From contig NC_086384.1 in NCBI RefSeq assembly GCF_036588685.1, positions 11,360,195-11,424,194 on the forward strand: DNA of 64,000 nucleotides, read 5' to 3'. Shown here one piece after another: positions 23,201 through 35,329 of the stretch (position 1 is the stretch's first letter; each line of letters opens with the position of its first letter). The stretch comes from Mytilus trossulus. Taxonomy: Eukaryota; Mollusca; Bivalvia; Mytilida; Mytilidae. A program made the position numbers and the translations under genes. Under the pieces are notes generated by a model. That model saw only the letters and a program-made list of their open reading frames with translations. It was not told the origin of the DNA and did no database searches.

Positions 23201-25108
23201 TAAATTAATGTATGCCTTTTTGTGCTTCTTTGTTACATTTGTTGTTTATGTAGAGATATTAAGATGATAACACAATATTGACTGTTGTACCCCTATTTTT
23301 GACATTTTTACTCTTTGAGTATGTTTGTTTTGTTCATGCATCGTTGACAATTTAATGGAATTTGATGCGACTGTCATATAAGTGAGAGGTTTAGCTAGCT
23401 ATAAAACCAGGTTCAATCCACCATTTTCTACATTAGATAATGCCTGTACCAAGTCAGGAATATGACAGTTGTTACCCATTCGTTTGATGTGTTTGGACTT
23501 TTGATTTTGCCTTTTGATTTTTGATTTTCCTTTTTGAATTTTCCTCGGAGTTCGGTATTTTTGTGTTTTTACTTTTTACTGTTTTTGGTTATTATCTTGA
23601 ATATTATTATAGATGGAGATAAACTGTAAACAGCGATAATGTTCAGCAAAGTAAGATTTAAAAATAAGTCAACATGACCAAAATGGTAAGTTGAGCCCTT
23701 TAGGAGTTATAGCCCTTTATAGTCAATTTTTAACCATTTTTCGTAAATCTCCATGATCTTTTACAAAAATCGTCTCCTCTGAAACTACTAGGCCAAATTA
23801 ATCCAAACTTGGCCACAATCATCATTGACGTATCTAGTTTAAAAATTGTGTTTTTTTACCTGGCCAACCAACCAAGATGGCCGCCACGGCTAAAAATAGA
23901 ACATAGAGGTTAAATGCAGTTTTTGGTTATTACTAAAAAACCAAAGCATTTAGAGCAAATCTGACAGGGTAAAATTGTTTATCTGGTCAAGTTCTATCTG
24001 CCCTGAAATTTTAAGATGAATGGGACAACCCGTTGTTGGGTTGCTGGCCCTGAATTGGTAATTTTAAGGAAATTTTGCAGTTTTTGGATATTATCTTGAA
24101 TATTATTATAGATAGAGATAAACTGTAAACAGCAAAAATGTTCAGCACAGTAAGATTTACAAATAAGTTAACAGGATCAAAATGGTCAGTTGACCCCTTT
24201 AGGAGTAATTGACCTTTATAGTCAATTTTTAACCATTTTTCGTAAATCTTAGTTAACTTTTACAAAAATCTTCTCCTCTGAAACTACTGGGCTAAATTTT
24301 ACCAAACATAGCCAGACTCATTATTAGGCTATCTAGTTAAAAAGTTGTGTTTTGTGACCGGGCAAACCAACTAAGATGGCCGCTACGGCTAAAAATAGAA
24401 CATAGGGGTAAAATGCAGTTTTTGGCTTATAACTCAAAAACCAAAGCCCTTAGAGCAAATCTGACAAGGGGTAAAATTGTTTATCTGGTGAAGATCTATC
24501 TGCCCTGTAATTTTTAGATGAATCGGACAACTGGTTGTTAGGTTGCTGCCCCTAAATTGGTAATTTTAAGGAAATTTTGCTGTTTTGGGTGATTATCTTG
24601 AATATTTTTATAAATAGAGATAAACTGTAAACAGCAATCATGTACAGCAATTCAAGACTCAAAAATAAGTCAAAATGACCAAAATGGTCAATTGACCCCC
24701 TAAGAAGTTATTGTCCTTTATAATCAATTTTTAACAATTTTCATAAAATTTGTAAATTTTTACTAACATTTTCCACTGAAACTACACGGACAAGTTCATT
24801 ATAGATAGATATAATTGTAAGCAGCAAGAATGTTCAGTAAAGTAAGATGTAAAAACACATCACAATCACCTAAACACAATTTTGTCATGAACTGTCTGCT
24901 TCCATTGTTTAATTCACATATACCAAGGTGAGCAACACAGGCTATTTAGAGCCTCTAGTTAATTTTGTGGGTGAACATGAAATACGAATGCAATTGCTCA
25001 ACGAAGTAATAACTTAATATAGAATACTACGAACTTACCTTTCTCGTCACAACTGATAAATCCATAAATTATAGATAAGAAAACTATATGGAACTTAATT
25101 GCAATCAT
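20276..25108 (-). CDS. Secreted 8-cysteine peptide, copy B
   Basis: Exons are 25039-25108 and 20276-20445, with donor GTAAGT, acceptor TTTATAG and phase 1. The product is about 79 residues. Residues 1-20 are a signal peptide (MIAIKFHIVFLSIIYGFISC). A short basic propeptide-like stretch (TRHARNVRS) follows, then the domain NCAQCKANCDCECVRRTC with all eight cysteines at C-x2-C-x3-C-x-C-x-C-x4-C-x4-CC, ending CNETERI. Both exons are open and the splice sites are canonical, so this is the best intact copy. The 4.6-kb intron is swollen by two transposon insertions (20645-21654 and 22228-24958). Removing them leaves about 0.85 kb, matching copies C and D. The function is unknown; a secreted defence-type peptide is an inference from architecture. 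Confidence 0.74.
20645..21654 (-). mobile_element. 5'-truncated LINE with C-terminal zinc-knuckle ORF fragment
   Basis: On the minus strand, 21405-20983 encodes 140 residues containing ICNLCKKEVEDELHFLLKC, the C-x2-C...H-x3-C knuckle found at the C-terminus of many non-LTR retrotransposon polymerases. Upstream sequence to about 21560 continues the frame (SQVFNMKSNLKRFILNK...) but is broken by a TAA near 21525. The insertion is flanked by CCATACCA on both sides (near 20636 and 21657). Paralogous introns of copies C (near 34180) and D (near 54670) lack it. The RT domain is absent, so it is dead on arrival. Confidence 0.7.
22228..24958. mobile_element. Mollusc 'gctcacctggcc' repeat element with internal tandem units
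   Basis: Begins GCTCACCTGGCC with a hairpin (GGCCTAAAAGGCC) and a (cgtcgtccgt)n stretch. It contains four partial copies of a ~498-bp unit (marker 'cttctcctctgaaactac' near 22340, 23765, 24265, 24760) and ends at CTCTAG after 'aaggtgagcaacacagg'. It is flanked by TTA on both sides. Copies C (34708) and D (54917) keep the uninterrupted site. I recognise the start as a repeat common in molluscs. No transposase is visible. Confidence 0.65.
22635..23585. repeat. Nested insertion inside the 'gctcacctggcc' element
   Basis: Interrupts the 498-bp unit between 'aaggaaatttt' and 'gtttttggttattatcttg'. It holds a ~254-bp tandem duplication (22677-22930 and 22931-23185, marker 'cgtgaaactgt.cttatgtat') followed by a short-type 'caagtcagga' mussel repeat (23340-23590). 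The extra length accounts for the anomalous spacing of the host units. Confidence 0.55.
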
Positions 25109-25249
25109 CTTTAATTGAGATTGAATTCTTTAATACTAAAAATACTGCATAAACTTTACTTACAAACACATTTATATTACATATCTCATTTAAATTCTTA
25201 CATCCTGTAATACGTACCACACCATTAATTTCAGTCTTCTTCGTGTTTA

Positions 25250-25269
25250 TACGTGTATAGAAATCATAA
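25250..25269 (-). promoter_or_regulatory. Conserved upstream block, gene B
   Basis: 'tacgtgtatagaaatcataa' on the + strand, starting 142 bp upstream of the gene B ATG. See the matching blocks at 12917, 35101, 55381 and 61716. Confidence 0.5.
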
Positions 25270-25419
25270 TTAGACTGTTTGTTTTTATATTTCTTAGAAC
25301 ACATTAAATAGAATTTGACAACATCAGAGCTCCGAAGTATGTTAAGTTAAAACGATGAATTAGAATAATTTTAATTTTAATTTTTATAAGTTAATTATTC
25401 AAATAAAATCATCATATAC

Positions 25420-27340
25420 ACCATCATTGAAATTTTGTATTTGCGCTAGACACATGTTTCAATGATACATGCCAACCACAGAAAGAACTGTTAGCTGCTC
25501 ACGAATTACTTTTAAAAAAGATTGCGGGATGGGTGTCTTTCGCTATTTTGGATGGTAAAAACAAAGAAATCCAGATTTTCAATCAAGCTAACAAAATTTG
25601 ATGCAAGAATCAGATAACTAATGTTAATTTTCATTTAATAGAACAAATGTATATGATTATAACTTATAAATACTTATATTTTAACATGACCTTGGTTTTC
25701 TGAAAATCATAATAATCATAAATAAGTATAATATGGTGCGCTTTAATCCTCTAATTTTCAATTTAAAACTCATAGAGAAGTAAATTTTGGCTCAAAATGA
25801 TCTAATTACCTTTATCTCTCACCAAAAGTTTCATTTCTGCAAATTTGTTGGTTTGTTAAAGTAAACAAGGACAACAAAAGCACTATTTTGTATCTTTTGT
25901 TTTTTGTGCTACTTTTACATACGTTCTAATTAGGAGGGAGTAATTGGTGGTCTGACACGAGAAGAAGATGATGTTTTATGAAATGACCATAAACCCATTT
26001 TTTCATGGAACTGTATCAATATTTCTGATCTGACTTTACGTCCTTTTTATAATAATTGCTAAATTCTTTAGAACTTTATTTGCAATGTTTCGGGTTCTTT
26101 CTATAATACTTCCAGGTAAACTCTCTTCAGAGGCCAACCTTTCGTATCTAGCATAGTAGATAGATGTGTGTCTGTTTCATAACAGTTTTTTTCTCTAATT
26201 TATAACACGTGCATTTAGGTCTACGTTGATGATAGTCTTTTTATTAGACTAAAGAAACTGACAGCACTTTTGTTTTATTATTCATTCATATGATGAACAT
26301 TCTTATTGTCTTTATTTCCGTAAATTAATCAATCATACATCTACACGATATCTAATAGAGATAGTAGTTATAAGTACTCCGAGTTTACTGTTGTGTAAGT
26401 TTAAGCACTTATTTGATAATATACAAAAGTCTCCAGGTTTAATGATTGAAGAGGTTTGTATATATACCATGCCAGGTCTATGCATGAATATATAAGGACT
26501 CATTCGGTTGTCCCTTGTACGTGATCTCTTGAGATTAATCGACATTGCGTCTTTTTACATCTGTTTCATAGTATAATGAATGTATAATAAAGCCTCCTGT
26601 GGTGGGGTGTAAATTGATGTCTTCGACTTAATGATTAATTATCATGTTGCTAATATTCCTATTGTTTTACTTCATCAAGATCACCTAGTGGTAGTATTGA
26701 TAAAGAGGTTTATACAAGTGTCATTTTCGCTATTCAATGACTAGACGCGTACATTTCCTATTTTTGAAGAAAATTATGTGAATAACATAGCAAATTAGCA
26801 TTCTAGAATTTTTACTTAGATAGTAAAATGACATTAAGATTAGGAACTTAGAATGTATATGCCTGTCAGTTGATACGATATTCGAGAGCTAGCATTTTCT
26901 ATCATAGTTGCCTTCTATTAAGTTATCACTTAGTAATTATAAGATTATTTCCCTTAGAAGGTTAGTCGATTGATAAAAAATATCTGTCTCACAGATAACG
27001 CAAATATGTTCCAATTGTTTTATCAAACTCCATCCTCTTTTACTCGATCATGGCATTACTTAATAAGACATATAAATGCATGAGATTAAATATACCATAA
27101 CCAACATGGTAGGTGACACATGTTGAACATGATCTGGAGGCTATTCTGGAGCAAGTGAGGTCATGACCAGTTTTTGATTGGGTTTTTGTTGCATATCATT
27201 TGTATTTTAATATTGTGTTTTGTAGACTGATGGGTTTTTAAAACTCAAGGGATAGATCTAGATGCCTAAAAACAACTGAAATCGATATTACACATGTGAA
27301 ACTGTCAACACCACATTGATTCACCATAACTTTACACACG
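25420..27340. other. Intergenic, little recognised
   Basis: Starts with a diverged CGCGTTTCGTCTAC relative (25420-25500, also near 35260). The rest is AT-rich with no gene, RNA gene or clear repeat that I can support. Confidence 0.45.
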
Positions 27341-27479
27341 TGTCTCAATTCACAATAACCAAGAAGTATTTAAAGCATGTAGATAATAAAATTTTAAACG
27401 TTTATACGTTTTCATGTAAAGATAAGAAAATAAACAAAACAACACATTTACAAAAATCGAATTGAAAACTCTATTTAAA

Positions 27480-27960
27480 ATAAAATCCCTGTGCCATAAT
27501 TTTTTGGCACACTTATCAAAACAAACTGTGGTGTACTGGTGTGTTGTTGTAGATTTAAGAAAGATATCAGTTGTTATTCTGTAGTTGACATGCTCTAGTA
27601 TACTTGTATACTTTTTAATCATGTATTACTCTGTCCGGAGTGTTTTTGTGTTTATTTTAACCGTCTCGTGATGTTGTCATTTTAGCGTTGTTTTCAGCAC
27701 TGCCATATCAGCGGTAGGTTTTGCTAGTCTTGAAACCAGGTTTAACCCACAATTTTTCTTGTCCTGTACTTTGACCAGAATATGGCACCTGTTAACAAAT
27801 AGTGCGTGTCTATGTGTGGATTTTTTTGCAGCATGTTCAGTGTTTCGTTTGGTCTGTTGTTTTTCTGTTGTAGTTGATCTGTTCCATTGGCATATCATAT
27901 GATTTCCGGTGATGGTCAATGTGAAATTGACCTGATTTTGGTATTTGACACACTCCGATC
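27480..27960. repeat. Duplicated flank plus long-type mussel repeat
   Basis: 27480-27660 parallels 18960-19130 and 30420-30600 ('ggcacacttatcaaaac', 'tactctgtccggagtgt'). 27680-27960 is the long-type repeat. This suggests a third duplicated flank without a surviving peptide exon. Confidence 0.5.
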
Positions 27961-28914
27961 ATTTGATGCTCCTGAAAACAAGATTTGTGAATCTAAGTGA
28001 CATGATAGAAAAGTTATGTTACGTAAAAAGTTTGTCAATTTAAATGCTACGCGATATATATGTTATGTATCGAAATCAAACATGACAATATTTTACTGTC
28101 ATCATTTAAGTTCAGGGTTGTGTATTAATTAACAATATTCAAGAAGTATTTAAAGCCTGTAGATCATGAACAATAAAACGTGTATAATGTTTTTTGTGTG
28201 TGAAACAGGATGAAGACATGGGGAAAACATTTGTCTTTTTGCTTTGAAAAATAACGATAGGGATTTATTGTATTTAATATTCAAAGAAATCAGCCTATGA
28301 TATTTGATATAGAAAACGATTAATTACCATTGACATTTTACTCGTCCACTCGCTTTCTTCTAATTGTTTTACAATACATAACTACTAAAAGACTAATCAT
28401 GTTTTACATGGAACGGGATGGTCAAAATGTATGGGGAATCCAGTTTTTACCTGTGATTTGAAAAGAGGGGGTACATTAAAAAAATCTTATTGAACGGGGA
28501 TCAAGAACATTTAATATGATTGATTTCCAAATAACCAGTCTTCCCTCCCATGAAAAAAAATGAGAAGTCCCTAAAATTGCGTTACAGTTGTTGATGCTAC
28601 ATTTGGGACATACCTTTTTTACCTGGGAGGGAGGGCTGGTCATTTTGAAATGAAACATATATAAAAGTTTTAGAAAATGTGACCCCGTCTATCTTTAAAA
28701 CATGCTAAATGTTAAAATTGAAAACCCTTACCTTGACATACATTATATGTAGGATGTACTTGCTTATTTAAAAGTTCCCAAATGTTCCATAAGAGATACA
28801 TTTAATTCCCGAACTTTGAATTTATGAAAAAAAATTGAACACTCCTTTTACATTAACAGAAAATAAACTTGACCAAAACATATCGTTGTATTTAATATAT
28901 AGTTAATTTGTCTT

Positions 28915-29270
28915 TCTAATTATAGTGATGATGTATTTCAAAACATCTTAAGTTGTAATGTATCGAGTGTATTGTTGATTTCGAATCACCATATTTTACT
29001 GCCATTATAACGTGAATAAGTAAAGCAACAAGGGCTTTATCATGTCGGCAATATATGTAATTCCATTTTATTGATTTTTAGAATTGAAATTGATCAACCC
29101 TTCATGAAGACTTGGTCATGCCATTTCCTTCGTTTGAGACATAGCTAAAATGTTCAAGATGCCAGAAAAAAAAACCATATCGTATATTTCATTGTTAATT
29201 TGTCTTTTCAACTATGTGGATGATGTATTCCATAACATCAATAGTTGTAATGTAACTTAAGGGACTGATC
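28915..29270. repeat. Local diverged duplication
   Basis: 28915-28965 and 29195-29250 share 'ttaatttgtctttc', 'gatgatgtatt' and 'agttgtaatgta'. 28620-28640 and 29280-29300 share 'gagggctggtc'. Nothing coding is visible between 28000 and 29520. Confidence 0.4.
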
Positions 29271-29524
29271 ATGTTTACATGGGAGAGAGGGCTGGTCTTT
29301 TTCAATTAATTTTTCATATTTTCTTATTTCTTGATACTTCTTAAAAACATTTAGAGGAAGTCCTTAGCCGCAACCATGGATCCAAACTGTTCTTTAATCA
29401 AAAGTTGCCAATGATGATGTTGACCAAGACCTTTTGACCTTTTGATTTTACATTAATTGTGAAATTGAAAATAACAGTTTCTTGCTCTTTTACTTTTTTT
29501 CAAAATTGTCTGAAGGAAAAATGT

Positions 29525-29760
29525 AAAAGAGGGGCGAAAGATACCAAATTAACAGTCAAACTCATAAATGGAAAATAAATTTACAACGCCATGACAAAAA
29601 AGGAAAGACAAACAGACAAATAATGGTTCACAATTCACAACAAAGAAAACAAAAGACTAAACAACACGAACCCCAGCCAAAACTTGTGATGATTTCAGGT
29701 TCTGTGGAAGGGTAAGCAGTTCCTGCTCCAAATATGGCAACCGTTGTGTTGCTCATGATA
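29525..29760 (-). mobile_element. Reversed 3' end of the RT-bearing retroelement
   Basis: Contains the reverse complement of the tail of 47470-47735, including the counterparts of 'cttacccttccgga' and 'ttggtggggttcgtg'. Diverged and non-coding. Confidence 0.55.
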
Positions 29761-29929
29761 TTACAATTCCGGTAAATAGTATAATTCGTTAGGTCAAGTT
29801 CTTGAAAAGGGAATGGGATTATAATTACGACATTAGAAACATATCCGATATCATATGTGAAACGGTTATTTCACTGTGGAAACGTGCAGTCATGAAATAA
29901 AATCCCCTTCTATAATGTAAGCATAGATG

Positions 29930-30340
29930 TTAGTAGTTTATTATTTTACTATTCCATATGGAATAATTCAATTTTTCCAAGGGACAACTATATGTTGATA
30001 GCTACACCGTACACATGTCTTATTAGAGTCACGACATAATTCATCAACGAGATGTTATGACAGAAAACGTACTAAATAATAGCTTTTCTTGGTATTGCAA
30101 AATATGGTATTCGAGGAATTAGTGTAGAATTGTAGGATTACATTTGATGTCATCTGGACTCCCCAGTTTTAATTATGAGAAATATTCTTTTCATTGTCTT
30201 GAAAGTGAATTATCTACTTTTTTTTTTTTTTACTGAAATCAAATTATAGTGCAAACATAATTTCTTGGACTTCTTTACATTATAGCAGCTATTCGAGACA
30301 GAGCACAAATATTTAGTAATGTTCTCAAGAATTCTTTTGA
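29930..30340. repeat. Segmental duplication flank, copy 2
   Basis: Counterpart of 13840-14150 and 17130-17300, lying 3' of gene C as those lie 3' of gene B. Confidence 0.55.
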
Positions 30341-30419
30341 ATTTCTAGATGCTTCTTAGAAAAATAATAAAACAACAACGGTACAAAAACAAAAACACAA
30401 TTTCAAATTCTATTTTAAA

Positions 30420-30990
30420 ACACAACGTGCGACGTCACTTTTTGAGGCGCACTTATCATAATACTTTTGGGGTGAACTGATGTATTGTTGTAAATATAAG
30501 AAAGGTATCCATTGTTTTTTCTGTAGTTAGAAAATATATGTTTTTATATACTACTATATATTTTAATTATGTATTTCTCTGTCCTGAGTGTTCTTGTGTT
30601 TATTTGTCCTGTCTCGTGATGTTATCATTTTAGCGGTAGTTTTAACATTGCCATATCAGCGGGAAGTTTAGCTAAACCAAGTTTAACCAACAATTTTTCT
30701 TCAAAATGCCCCGTACCTTGTAAGGAATATGGCAGTTGTAAACAAATAATCACTATGGGTTAGGTTGTTTTGTAGCGGTTTCAGTGATTCGTTTTTCCGT
30801 TGTATTCCTACTATAGTTTATGTGTTCCCTTGGTTATCCAAATTTGTTTTTGCTTAATCGATTTATGACTATTGAACAGGGGTATACTACTGCCTTCATT
30901 GATGCCCCGAACACTAATAGCTATCATAAGATTAAGGGTGAATTTCAAGGTCAAATTGACCTGATTTTGGTATTTGAAACTTTTCGATCA
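30420..30990. repeat. Duplicated flank with long-type mussel repeat
   Basis: 30420-30600 parallels 18960-19130. 30620-30990 holds 'ttgtaaggaatatggcagtt' and 'gaacaggggtatactactgc'. The 66-codon open frame here is part of the repeat. Confidence 0.55.
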
Positions 30991-31354
30991 TTTGATGTGG
31001 CAATTAAATTGACACGATAGTAAAGTTATGTTATATAAAATGTTTGCTATCATATATGTTGAAATGAAGATTGATATGATTTTTCTACTGAAGCATACAA
31101 GGTTTGTCAATTTAAATGCTTCGCGGTACATACATTATGTACCAAAAGCAAACAAGACGTTTTACTTTCATCATTTAAGTTGAAAGTTATAATATCAACC
31201 CAGCACATGATGCAGGTGCACATCAAAATTTAATAACGATAATTCTAAAATAGATTCAGAAAACAAATCAGACAAAGATAACTCTAAAGAGAATTAAAAG
31301 TCAACGGCATAGTCAAAATGACCTCACTTTAGTGTATTGGACACACCCAGTCAG

Positions 31355-31421
31355 AAAGACAGGCAGTCAGTCAGTCAGTCAGTCAGTCGGTCAGTCAGAC
31401 AGATAGACAGACAGACAGCCA
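31355..31421. repeat. (CAGT)n / (CAGA)n microsatellite
   Basis: About eight 'cagt' units with one 'cggt' interruption, then 'cagacagatagacagacaga'. Confidence 0.85.
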
Positions 31422-31653
31422 CTGTGATTTCTGTATACAATTATCTTTGATTGCTAGTACACAAAATTGCAGAATATCCATAGACTATGTCACTTCTAAT
31501 CGGCAAAAGGAGCTGCAAAGAGATCGAATAAATAGGAAATTAAAGGAAAACGGGATTGAAGTTGGATATACTGCTTATGTAGTCCTTCGTACTGTTATTC
31601 ATATTTTTTCATGGGAATAATATTTTACTATTAAAAAAGATGTAACCGTGAGT

Positions 31654-31883
31654 TACTGTAAACCAACTTATATTCGCGAGCGATTTATTTTCGCGACTTT
31701 CGCGAGTAGAAAAATAACGCGAATATAAATTGTCGCGAATAGGTTAACCTTGGATGTTTTCCTATTAAACTTCATCAAGTAAATCAGAAAATCAGAAAAT
31801 CGGGAAATTAAATAGCCGCGAAGTGGTCACGAAAGGGTAAAACGCGAAATATAGTATCCGCGAAAATAAGTTGGTTTTCAGTA
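31654..31883. mobile_element. MITE with TA target duplication and 'tattcgcg' ends
   Basis: Left end 'actgtaaaccaacttatatt' and right end 'aaaataagttggttttcagt' are inverted copies. TA lies at both borders (31654-31655, 31882-31883). The interior is full of 'cgcga' words. Fits a Tc1/mariner-type MITE. Confidence 0.7.
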
Positions 31884-31929
31884 TCTCGTTTGAATTGTTT
31901 TACATTTGTCAATTCTGGGTATTTTGATA

Positions 31930-32300
31930 GCTGACTAGGCGGTATGGGCTTTGATTATTGTTGAAAGCTGTATGGTGACCTATGTTTGTTAATTTATGTG
32001 TCATTTGGGAATAGTTATCTCATTGCCAATCATACCACATCTTTGTTTTTTTATATTGTTTTGAATTTAACAACTAGACCTTAAACAAAAGTCTTCTAAA
32101 TTGTCAAATATACATTTATCGGAATAAATGAGACAGCAGTAGTAGATCGCTGTGCATTAATCGATTGAGAGAAAACAATTCCGGATAACAAACCCAAACC
32201 CAGGGAAACAACGGCTCAATAGAAACACTGTGGAACAAAAGTAAATCACACCAACTGGCATATTTCCGACTTGGAACACTTAGGACAAAGCAATATATAA
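31930..32300. repeat. Two mussel repeats, one inverted
   Basis: 31930-32050 ends in 'tcattgccaatcataccaca', a common mussel repeat tail. 32110-32300 is the reverse complement of the long 'caagtcagga' repeat ('catatttccgacttgg', 'ggaacaaaag'). Confidence 0.55.
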
Positions 32301-32944
32301 TTAAAAAAATATATAAAAGTACAATACAACATGTCAACTACAGAATAACATCGAATACCTTTCTTTGATTTACACAATGGTATGTTTGGATTACCTCCCT
32401 TACACTACTTTTAAATTTACGGATAATTTCTTTAATTTATACCATGATACACCAGTACATCACAATCACCTAAATAACAACACTACGTAACGCAAGAACA
32501 CTCAGCACAGAGAACCGAATAAACAAAAACTATAATAGTAGTTTTCAAAATGTTTCTTTCATATACCAGCACATCACACCACAAAAAATGACGTATTGTG
32601 TGACGTATATATAATCTTGAAATTCATACAATTATCTGAAACGAGATTTACAAAATTGCATTTTTTTTCTTCACAAAACTTATCCAAATATTTATTTTGT
32701 TAATAAAGGTCTTGAAAAGGCATATACAAAGTAAGGCTGCGACGAGGTACTAATTATTTGGACTAACAGAATACTAACCATACAGTTTCTGACCATTTTT
32801 AAATCGTGCAAAATGCCACACGTGGAGCAGGCCTGCTTATCCTTCCAAATACACATCAAATCACTCCCAATTTTTGTTAAAGGTTCATGTTGCTCAGTCT
32901 TTAGTTTTTTTTTCTTTTTATTATCTTGCATTATACAATCTTAT

Positions 32945-33190
32945 ACTATAAAAAGTAGATGTGGTATGATTGCCAATAAGACAACTGTCCACAAGAGACC
33001 AAAATGATACAGACATTAACAACTATAGGTCACCGTACGGCCTTCAAAAATGAGCAAAGCCCATACCGCATAGTCAGCTATAAAAGGCCCCGATATGACA
33101 ATGTAAAACAATTCAAAAGAGTCTATTATTATTCATTCTATCGTCCTGAATGTGTATGAAATATTTGCCACTGGACGTTAAACAACAAAC
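32945..33190. repeat. Mussel 'gtggtatgattgccaataag' repeat, full copy
   Basis: Runs from 'agatgtggtatgattgccaa' through 'aactataggtcaccgtacgg' and 'ggccccgatatgac' to 'ggacgttaaacaacaaac'. It is the most complete copy here of the family also at 12950 and 16320. Confidence 0.65.
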
Positions 33191-33635
33191 AACCAATCTT
33201 TTATTCTTTTTTATTTTACATTGACGTTGATTCGACTTGAGTTTGTACTTAAAATAATTCGTCTTACTCTTATGTTTGAGCATTTCTGTTGGATTTACAT
33301 AGGGGTGTACACTTAAGGCTCATAAAAGCAGTAATACCACATTCTATCATTATCAATAGCGAAACACAGTTTTCAATAAAACTTGTGATGCATAGATTCA
33401 TTAATGTGAGAACCGTTTCATTGATAATTTATTAGTTACCCTTCAGATATAAACTCCAAATATTGATAAGGTTCGTTTTGCTTAGACTATGATTTTATAT
33501 GTTTTGGTCTTTTCCTTTTAGGCCATGGCGTTGTCCGTTTATTTCTGATCTTCATTTTGATACCTTCAGTCTCTCTTTAGATACTTTATATCACAGAAAT
33601 AAACCCACCAATATCTCGCTTATTCACAGTTTTCG

Positions 33636-33775
33636 CTTTTCAACTTCGTACTTTATTTGGCCTTTTAACTTTTTTGGATTCGAGCGTCACTGATGAGTCT
33701 TTTGTAGACGAAACGCGCGTCTGGCATATATATAAGATTTAGTCCTGGTATCTATGATGAGTTTATTTAGATGTT
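33636..33775 (-). mobile_element. CGCGTTTCGTCTAC repeat inserted in the 3' flank of gene C
   Basis: Inverted copy ('gagcgtcactgatgagtctt', 'gacgaaacgcgcgtctggc', 'agtcctggtatctatgatga'). Genes B and D keep continuous sequence at the equivalent place ('cgcttttatt'), so it inserted into gene C after duplication and displaced its poly(A) signal. Confidence 0.6.
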
Positions 33776-33820
33776 CTTATAAATTGTATTAAATTATTTC
33801 TTGTAGATAAGCAAGGAAGT

Positions 33821-34938
33821 TCAAATTCTTCCGGTTTCGTTACAACAACGAGTATCAACACAAGATCGTCTTACACACGTGCAATTACAAAGGTCTTTAC
33901 AGAATGCACATTCCCCAGTCAGGGATACAATCGGATCAGATCTCTCAGTCGTTGTCGAAATCAGCGTGGCTTTCTTCATCAATTGAACAGAATGGTACGC
34001 TGTTAGTCAAATGATGAAAATAGTTATTATCATTATTCAAAAGTAAGATGTGAGTTTATAACACATTATACTAAATATGCGGTGTTGAATCATTTGATTA
34101 TATAACATTGATAAATGTGACATAATGGAACTGCACTTATATTATCAAGATATGTTGCTGTTTTTACTGAGCATATTCTTATTCCGATTGGTCAATACAG
34201 GAGACCCTTATTCTGTTAACACAACCGATCTCTTCTTCTTTAAGATTATCTGATTTGGTACCTGATATTTTAACCTTGATTAGTATATTGGTTTATTGTT
34301 AATGAATTTTTAAAAATACAGGACTGATAAGTTAGTATACTGCTGTTCGAAAGTTAGAAAAAATCACTTTTATGTCTTATTTACAACTGATGATACAATT
34401 TGGTCGATTGATTATTTTCACCATTTTTATTTCCCCGTTTTCCCGGTATTTTTTCGATCTCAAAGTTATCTCCCACAGATTGGCATACATTTTATAATAT
34501 TACCTGAATAAATCCGGCAATGACATGTTTTCTATGAGTGAGAATATTGTCGGTTGCAAAACAACTTTGTTTGGGTATAGATTATTTATTTCCTAGATTA
34601 AAATAACCTGAACAATAAACTTGTAGTAATGCGTTTTTCGGTTAATTGAAAAACACAGTTTTTTGTTCCCATTCTTTTAATCTTGATTTATTATCATAAA
34701 TGGAATACCCTTTTTCATTAATTTCTGTAAAAATGAACAACAAATGCAAATGGTCAACGAAGCATTAATTTTCTAATGCTGGTAAACGAACTTAGTACAG
34801 TTAGTCTTCCATCTCAAAAATTGAAAACCACAAAAAAAATGTAAAATACTATAAAATAAGAATATAAAATACTTCGAACTTACCTTTCTTTTTACAATTG
34901 CTAAATCCACAAATTATATATACGAAAACTAAAAACAT
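33821..34938 (-). CDS. Secreted 8-cysteine peptide, copy C (start codon shifted)
   Basis: Exons are 34884-34938 (from the first usable ATG) and 33821-33999, phase 1, donor GTAAGT, acceptor TTAACAG. The product is about 77 residues. At the position where copies A, B and D have ATG (34957-34959) this copy has ACG. The next in-frame ATG is seven codons in and gives MFLVFVYIICGFSNC, still a plausible signal peptide. The mature exon is intact: GECAFCKDLCNCTCVRRSC, all eight cysteines with the family spacing, ending CNETGRI. Intron length is 884 bp. It could be functional with a shorter signal, use ACG weakly, or be at the start of decay. A repeat has inserted in its 3' flank (33636-33775). Confidence 0.62.
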
Positions 34939-35100
34939 TTGAAATTTAATTGCAGTCGTCTTAAACGGAGATTGAAAACTTTGATACTAAAAATACTGCC
35001 TAAGCTCTACGCACAAACACATTAATATTACATTTCTCATTTGAATACTTACATCATGTATTATTCACAAAAATATTAGTTTCAGTCTTCCACGTGTATA

Positions 35101-35120
35101 TACGTGTATAGAAAACATAC
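35101..35120 (-). promoter_or_regulatory. Conserved upstream block, gene C
   Basis: 'tacgtgtatagaaaacatac' on the + strand, 142 bp upstream of the ancestral start position (34959). Retained despite loss of the ATG. Confidence 0.5.
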
Positions 35121-35329
35121 TTTGACTGTTTTTTGTATTTCTTAGAACATATTAAATAGACAACTTCAGGCATTCAAAGTAGGTAAGTTCAAACTATAAT
35201 TAGAATTATTTGAAATTGAATTTTTTTAAGTGAATTATTTAAACAAAATCATCATAGATAGCATCATTAAAATTTTGTATTTGCACTACACTCACGTTTC
35301 AATGATATATGCCGACAATAAATAAAGTA

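Noticed and set aside
22170-24960. Possible gene in the 'gctcacctggcc' region
   Set aside because: Only short frames. The sequence is a non-coding repeat with internal tandem units.
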